Origin: an uncultured Treponema sp.
GTDB taxonomy: Bacteria > Spirochaetota > Spirochaetia > Treponematales > Treponemataceae
Assembly: GCF_938029485.1 (NCBI RefSeq)
Contig: NZ_CALHGC010000305.1
Location: 1 to 10,690 of the forward strand
Length of the DNA stretch: 10,690 nt
Reading direction: 5' to 3'
In this document: positions 7,038 to 10,690 of the stretch, in pieces
Position numbering within the stretch: the stretch's first letter is position 1
Layout: each line of letters opens with the position of its first letter
Translations under genes and position numbers: made by a program
Notes under the pieces: model-generated
The model's database searches: none
What the model was told of the DNA's origin: nothing
Seen by the model: only the letters and a program-made list of their open reading frames with translations

Positions 7038-7916
7038 ATGACTTATTTACGGCAAAAGCGGACGAGCTATCTTTCTTTTATATTGCCTGCTTTTATTCTT
7101 TACATCGGAATCATTATCTTTCCCGTATTGTTCAGCTTTTATTTAAGCCTGACAAAGTGGAAAGGCTACGGAAAAATGGAATTTATCGGGCTGGGTAACT
7201 ATATCAGAATGTTTACCGACCCCGTTTTTTATATCGGTTTGCGGAACAATATTCTCATCGTATTGATTTCCGTATTGGGGCAGATTCCGCTCGGACTTCT
7301 GCTTGCGTATATGCTGTACCGGAAAATGGTAAAGCACGCGAATTTTTTTGAAGTGCTGATTTTCTTGCCGATAACTATTTCCTCCGTTATCGTTGCCCAG
7401 TTGTGGAACCGGATATTTTCTCCCGTCGGCGTTGTCCCCGCAATTATACGGAATTTAACCGGTAATCAAGACTATATCATGACGATATTTGAAGATAAAT
7501 ATCTTGCGATTGTCCCGATCCTCTTTGTGCTGCTGTGGCAGCATACCAGCTTGTATATGGTTATCTTTTTAGCAAACCTGCAGCGGCTGCCGTACAGCGT
7601 TATAGAAGCAGCTCAGCTGGAAGGTGCGCGGGAAGGAACGATTTTTACCCGTCTTATTGCGCCGATGCTTGCAAACGTTATCTTTATCAATACGATCCTT
7701 GCGGTTTCGGGCAGTTTTAAGAGCTTTGATCTTGTCTATTCGATGACCGGAGGAGGCCCCGCGCATTTTACGGAAGTTATCGCCGTTTATATGTACAATA
7801 CGACCTTTGTGTTCCAGAATTACGGATACGGTAGCGCGTTGGCCGTTATCATTATCATTTTTACCGTCATCGCCTTGATGATAAGCCGCGCCGTAACAAA
7901 ACGCTTTGATTACTAG
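7038..7916 (+). CDS. sugar ABC transporter permease (CUT1, MalF/UgpA type)
   Basis: This inner-membrane permease is one half of the channel that imports the compound delivered by the upstream binding protein. It has 292 residues with about six membrane segments (near 12-36, 70-94, 105-123, 155-178, 208-228 and 264-284). The EAA loop that contacts the ATPase reads EAAQLEGAREGTIFTRLIAPML (190-211, split as EAAQLEGAREG and TIFTRLIAPML). GSFKSFDLVYSMTGGGP (225-241) is a standard signature of this permease type. The short N-terminus without extra helices is closer to UgpA/LacF than to enterobacterial MalF. The ribosome site is AAGGCGG at 7021-7027, weaker than those of its neighbours and with a 10-nt spacing. 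Its stop codon overlaps the ribosome site of the next permease. Confidence 0.93.
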   Translation: MTYLRQKRTSYLSFILPAFILYIGIIIFPVLFSFYLSLTKWKGYGKMEFIGLGNYIRMFTDPVFYIGLRNNILIVLISVLGQIPLGLLLAYMLYRKMVKHANFFEVLIFLPITISSVIVAQLWNRIFSPVGVVPAIIRNLTGNQDYIMTIFEDKYLAIVPILFVLLWQHTSLYMVIFLANLQRLPYSVIEAAQLEGAREGTIFTRLIAPMLANVIFINTILAVSGSFKSFDLVYSMTGGGPAHFTEVIAVYMYNTTFVFQNYGYGSALAVIIIIFTVIALMISRAVTKRFDY

Positions 7917-7925
7917 GAGGCTGAT

Positions 7926-8777
7926 ATGATGATGAAACGAAATATGCTGCAGCAAGCCTCTCGCGGTTGGCAAACAAGCGCCTATATTTTGATGCTCGCC
8001 TTTGCCGTGCTTACACTCTTTCCGCTTATATGGCTTTTTTATTCGTCCTTTAAACTGAATGCCGAGATTATGATTCATCCGTTGGCGTTGCCGAAAGCTC
8101 CTACCTTTTTTAACTATACCGAATCGTGGGCAAAAGGCGGTTTGGGCATTGCACTGATAAACAGTTTTATCTACACGATTACGGCAACCGTCTCTACCAT
8201 GCTGCTTGCGATGGCGGCAGCGTTCGGCTTAACGAAATTTCCCTTTAAGTCTGCAAAGGTGTTTACCTCGATTTTCGCTTTCGGTTTGATGATCAGCGTT
8301 CATGCGGTTATTATTCCGCTGTTCCAACTGGAAGCAAAACTCGGTCTGGTCAATACGCGCTTAGGTGTCATCATTCCGTATGTTGCTTTCAACTTGCCGA
8401 TTTCCATTATGATTGCAATCTCGTATGTTAAGGGGATTCCCAATGCGCTCATTGAATCGGCGGAGATAGACGGTGCAAAGTACCGCTACATATTCTGGAC
8501 GATGATTATGCCGCTCTCCGTTCCGGTTATTGCGACGATGGTTATTTTATCTTTCTTGCAGCACTGGAATGAATTTTTATTCGTATTCGTTTTTACTACG
8601 AAGGCAGCGTTGAAGAGTTTGCCGGTTGCAATCACTCAATTTGCCGGACGGCTGAACATCGACTACGGCTTACAATATGCCTCCCTCGTTATCGGAGTGC
8701 TCCCGATGATTGTATTCTATATCATTTTCCACGCGCAGTTGATTAAGGGCTTTGGAGAAGGGGCTTTAAAGGAATAA
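7926..8777 (+). CDS. sugar ABC transporter permease (CUT1, MalG/UgpE type)
   Basis: This is the second permease subunit of the importer. It has 283 residues with about six membrane segments (near 18-40, 77-101, 113-135, 146-168, 198-216 and 252-270). The EAA loop reads ESAEIDGAKYRYIFWTMIMPL (177-197, beginning ESAEIDGAKYR). It is followed by VPVIATMVILSFLQHWNEF, typical of MalG-like subunits, and the end QLIKGFGEGALKE is the usual cytoplasmic tail that touches the ATPase. Three ATG codons in a row (7926, 7929, 7932) could each be the start. The AGGAGG at 7915-7920, which begins inside the stop codon of the first permease, is nearest to 7926. No ATP-binding subunit follows, so a shared MsmK/UgpC-like ATPase from elsewhere must power the system. 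Confidence 0.93.
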   Translation: MMMKRNMLQQASRGWQTSAYILMLAFAVLTLFPLIWLFYSSFKLNAEIMIHPLALPKAPTFFNYTESWAKGGLGIALINSFIYTITATVSTMLLAMAAAFGLTKFPFKSAKVFTSIFAFGLMISVHAVIIPLFQLEAKLGLVNTRLGVIIPYVAFNLPISIMIAISYVKGIPNALIESAEIDGAKYRYIFWTMIMPLSVPVIATMVILSFLQHWNEFLFVFVFTTKAALKSLPVAITQFAGRLNIDYGLQYASLVIGVLPMIVFYIIFHAQLIKGFGEGALKE

Positions 8778-8832
8778 AACCGCCGATACTCTGACCGGAG
8801 AATATATCGAACATTATCGAAGGAGTTTTTAA

Positions 8833-10308
8833 ATGAATAGAAAAAAGCGAGTGCTTGTGGGCGGAATGCACCATGAGTCCGATACTTTTAATCCGATTAC
8901 CACCGGACCCGATGATATTTGGGTGTTACGGGGAAAAGATCTTTTAGAGGGAAAGGGGCAAAGTTCCGTTTTCGGTTCGATTGCAACGCTGAAAGAAGCG
9001 GGGTACGAGGTTATTCCGGCGCTTATTGCACGGGCGGTTCCGAACGGCGAATGGGACAAAGATTACTACCTTTCGTTAAAACAAGAATTTTTGCAGGCGA
9101 TTAAAGATGCGCTGCCGCTGGATGCGCTGTGTCTTTCCCTGCACGGTTCGATGCGGGTGCGCGAAATAGGCGAGGCTGAAGGCGATTTACTGGAAGATAT
9201 CCGTAAAATCTGTCCCGACATTCCTATTTTGTCATCGCTTGATATGCACGCAACGATTTCGCAGCGGATGCTCGACTATGTGGACGGCTATGTAGGATAT
9301 AAGTGCGCCCCGCATACGGACACGTATGAAATCGGCATTCATGCGGCACGTATGACTATCGAGACATTGGAAAAAGGCATCAGGCCGGTTATGTCGGCGG
9401 TTAAGATTCCGTTCCTTATCGCAGGTGAACAATCGGAAACCAGCGTTGAGCCGATGAAAAAGTTGACGGCAACGTTACGCGAATACGAGAAACAGCCGCA
9501 CATTATGGCAGCTTCGTACCTGCTCGGCTTTCCGTGGGCTGATACCGCCGACAACGGCGTTACGGCGATGGTGGTAACCGACGGCGATAAACAGCTCGCC
9601 ACGGAAAAGGCGCGGGAGCTTGCGCAGTTGTTCTGGGATACCCGAAAAGAATTCGGCTTTTACAACGAAACCCGCGAACCCGCCGACGCCCTTGTCCATG
9701 CACGCTCCAGTGTTGAAGCAGGCGTGTATCCGGTAGTGCTTTCCGACTCAGGCGACAATCCGACCGCCGGTTCTTCGCAGGATGTAACCAACTTCTTAAA
9801 GGCAATCCTTGCCGATCCCTTCTTAACCTCGTTAAACCCTCCGCTGTGTTATCAGGCCTTTTACGACCCTGCCTTAGTCGCAGCCGCCTTTAAAGCCGGA
9901 GAAGGGAATGTCGTAGAGGGAACGCTCGGCGCCGCCTTCGACAAGGAAAAGAGTTCACCCATTCAGGTAAAAGCAACGGTAAAAAAACTATGCAAGGCAT
10001 GGGCTGAAGCACAGAACAGCGATATGGCACTCTTGGATGTCTGCGGCGTCGATGTGGTCGTAACGTCAAAGCATGTCGGCTGCTATGACCCCGAAATGAT
10101 GCGGGCGCTTGGCGTTGAACCTACGGAACGCAAGGTCATCGTCGTCAAGCTCGGCTACCTTGAACCGGAAATCCGCGCCATTGCAAAACGCTCGATGCTC
10201 GTGCTCACGGACGGCAGTACCAACGAAGTGTTCTCCCGTCTGCACTACAAGTATTTGCCGAGTCCGATGTATCCGATGGATAAAGAGATGTCCTGGAAGG
10301 CCTTTTGA
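8833..10308 (+). CDS. M81 family (MlrC-like) metallohydrolase
   Basis: This 491-residue protein belongs to the family named for MlrC, which opens linear microcystin peptides. Most members have unknown substrates. The N-terminal domain has GGMHHESDTFNP (10-21, with His13, His14 and Glu15), LSLHGSMR (101-108), LDMHA (136-140, with Asp137 and His139) and APHTDTYEIG (159-168, with His161). The D-x-H pair and the His 22 residues further on are the likely zinc ligands. The C-terminal domain has LSDSGDNPTAGSSQD (303-317), matching the family's DNPGGG.PGD loop but with altered glycines. No signal peptide is visible, so it should act in the cytoplasm. The ribosome site AGGAG (8821-8825) sets the start, 55 nt after the permease gene. 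The operon position suggests it cuts an amide or related bond in the imported compound. The last two codons and stop overlap an inverted repeat. Confidence 0.88.
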   Translation: MNRKKRVLVGGMHHESDTFNPITTGPDDIWVLRGKDLLEGKGQSSVFGSIATLKEAGYEVIPALIARAVPNGEWDKDYYLSLKQEFLQAIKDALPLDALCLSLHGSMRVREIGEAEGDLLEDIRKICPDIPILSSLDMHATISQRMLDYVDGYVGYKCAPHTDTYEIGIHAARMTIETLEKGIRPVMSAVKIPFLIAGEQSETSVEPMKKLTATLREYEKQPHIMAASYLLGFPWADTADNGVTAMVVTDGDKQLATEKARELAQLFWDTRKEFGFYNETREPADALVHARSSVEAGVYPVVLSDSGDNPTAGSSQDVTNFLKAILADPFLTSLNPPLCYQAFYDPALVAAAFKAGEGNVVEGTLGAAFDKEKSSPIQVKATVKKLCKAWAEAQNSDMALLDVCGVDVVVTSKHVGCYDPEMMRALGVEPTERKVIVVKLGYLEPEIRAIAKRSMLVLTDGSTNEVFSRLHYKYLPSPMYPMDKEMSWKAF

Positions 10309-10328
10309 AATATACGACGCATCTACTG

Positions 10329-10361
10329 CGTTGCTGCGCGAAAATTAATCCTCAACGTATT
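10329..10361. repeat. 33-bp direct repeat, copy 1
   Basis: It begins CGTTGCTGCGC and ends AAATTAATCCTCAACGTATT with two differing bases between the copies (31 of 33 identical to copy 2). It lies just inside the left arm of the inverted repeat. It does not code for anything recognisable. Confidence 0.8.
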
Positions 10362-10366
10362 TCAGA

Positions 10367-10384
10367 AGCGGCACGGATGCCGCT
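10367..10384. other. GC-rich hairpin
   Basis: AGCGGCA (10367-10373) and TGCCGCT (10378-10384) form a perfect 7-bp stem with the loop CGGA. It is the first of three consecutive hairpins downstream of the M81 gene. It has no T run after it. Confidence 0.5.
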
Positions 10385-10399
10385 GGTTCTATGCAGAAG

Positions 10400-10423
10400 C
10401 AAGTTTTTTGCCAAAAAAACTTG
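10400..10423. terminator. hairpin with T6/A7 arms, possible two-way terminator
   Basis: CAAGTTTTTT (10400-10409) and AAAAAACTTG (10414-10423) form a perfect 10-bp stem around GCCA. Because the T and A runs are inside the stem, it may act with the hairpin next to it as part of a terminator for either of the convergent genes. The exact role is uncertain. Confidence 0.4.
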
Positions 10424-10425
10424 TC

Positions 10426-10459
10426 GTTGAAAAGCGTACACGGAAGTACGCTTTTCAAC
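10426..10459. terminator. perfect 14-bp stem-loop between convergent genes
   Basis: GTTGAAAAGCGTAC (10426-10439) and GTACGCTTTTCAAC (10446-10459) are exactly complementary, with the 6-nt loop ACGGAA. On the minus strand the stem is preceded and followed by A/T-rich runs. On the plus strand a GTTTTTTG run comes 13 nt after it. It is the strongest hairpin in the window. It may be a terminator for both genes or the core of the repeat element. Confidence 0.5.
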
Positions 10460-10539
10460 AGCCTGCGGGTGTTTTTTGTACGCGCCTTGTATCTACGCCG
10501 TCTATTTCAAAAGGCTAACGGAAAAGGGTATCTTCTCTT

Positions 10540-10572
10540 CGTTGCTGCGCACAAATTAATCCTCAACGTATT
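10540..10572. repeat. 33-bp direct repeat, copy 2
   Basis: This copy matches copy 1 at 31 of 33 positions, in the same orientation, 211 bp downstream. It lies outside the right arm of the inverted repeat and 35 bp short of the stop codon of the minus-strand gene. Confidence 0.8.
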
Positions 10573-10607
10573 AGTACCGCCATCCTTGTCCATTCTGAGA
10601 CGCTTCC

Positions 10608-10690
10608 CTATGCCTTTACAATGGGCACCCATAACTCCATCCGGTAATCGGGGCTGTACATATCCCCCTCCGAATAGGCTTCAAAGTCGG
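10608..10690 (-). CDS. C-terminal end of a probable GyrI-like effector-binding-domain protein, 5' part missing
   Basis: The minus strand reads an open frame from the window edge to TAG (complement of 10608-10610), giving 26 residues. They include FEAYSEGDMY and SPDYRMELWVPIVKA. The final acidic loop followed by a strand of the form E-L/I-W-V/I-P-I is characteristic of the last strand of GyrI-like domains (AraC effector-binding or SOUL-like fold), which end in this way. The full protein may be a stand-alone domain or the tail of an AraC- or MerR-type regulator. It runs toward the M81 gene, so the two are convergent with the repeat region between them. The visible part is short, so the family call is moderate, though the coding call is firmer. 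Confidence 0.6.
   Translation of the reverse strand, partial: DFEAYSEGDMYSPDYRMELWVPIVKA

Larger units (their letters stand above)
10300..10515. repeat. inverted-repeat-bounded intergenic element (about 216 bp)
   Basis: GCCTTTTGAAATA (10300-10312) is exactly complementary to TATTTCAAAAGGC (10503-10515), and the match continues imperfectly for about nine more bases inward, giving 19 of 22 paired. The left arm contains the final Ala and Phe codons and the stop of the M81 gene. Three hairpins lie inside. The element could be a small non-autonomous mobile or REP-like repeat, a structured RNA, or a long two-way terminator between convergent genes. Confidence 0.5.

Noticed and set aside
7569..8078. 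Minus-strand open frame of 169 codons across the permease junction
   Set aside because: It is antisense to two clear permease genes, and its His/Lys/Arg-rich composition mirrors their membrane codons.
10329..10572. The two 33-bp repeats as a CRISPR array
   Set aside because: There are only two copies, 178 bp apart edge to edge, with hairpins between them and no cas genes. The spacing and structure do not fit CRISPR.
1..10690. tRNA, rRNA, transposase or phage genes
   Set aside because: No tRNA cloverleaf, rRNA segment, transposase or phage motif was recognised on either strand.

Overview
This is a bacterial chromosome segment that most resembles an oral or gut Treponema (Spirochaetota). That is an inference. 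It rests on moderate base composition, strong AGGAG-type ribosome sites, a diderm-style lipoprotein signal on an ABC binding protein, a shared-ATPase type of sugar importer, and a scrap of an 'AAA-ATPase-like' gene start (LPIGIQNFE...) of a kind I associate with treponemes. No ribosomal or phylogenetic marker is present to confirm the genus.

Region 1 (1-5365, plus strand) is a tightly packed run of metabolic and housekeeping genes: nagA (5' end outside the window), nagB, an AI-2E/PerM-family membrane protein, a class I DAHP synthase, ribonuclease HI and, after a 92-nt gap, a Sir2-type NAD-dependent deacylase. NagA and NagB together convert GlcNAc-6-phosphate to fructose-6-phosphate plus acetate and ammonia. 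Spacings of 2-4 nt between nagB, the PerM gene, the DAHP synthase gene and rnhA suggest one transcript, although the products do not share a pathway.

Region 2 (5366-10308, plus strand) is a separate transport unit. It has an extended -10 promoter, a leader with an imperfect palindrome, a sugar-type (CUT1) substrate-binding lipoprotein, a hairpin terminator or attenuator, a short gene remnant, two CUT1 permeases, and an M81 (MlrC-like) metallohydrolase. No ATPase is encoded here, so the importer must borrow one. The M81 enzyme probably acts on the imported compound or a product of it, but the substrate cannot be read from the sequence.

Region 3 (10309-10690) holds a structured, repeat-rich intergenic stretch between convergent genes: three consecutive hairpins, one with a perfect 14-bp stem; a long inverted repeat whose left arm includes the M81 stop codon; and two copies of a 33-bp direct repeat. 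At the right edge is the C-terminal end of a minus-strand gene, probably a GyrI-like effector-binding-domain protein.

Most of the window is ordinary. The parts least explained by known genes are the repeat and hairpin element after the M81 gene, and the gene remnant lodged between the binding protein and its permeases. I see no clear evidence of a wholly new biological system.
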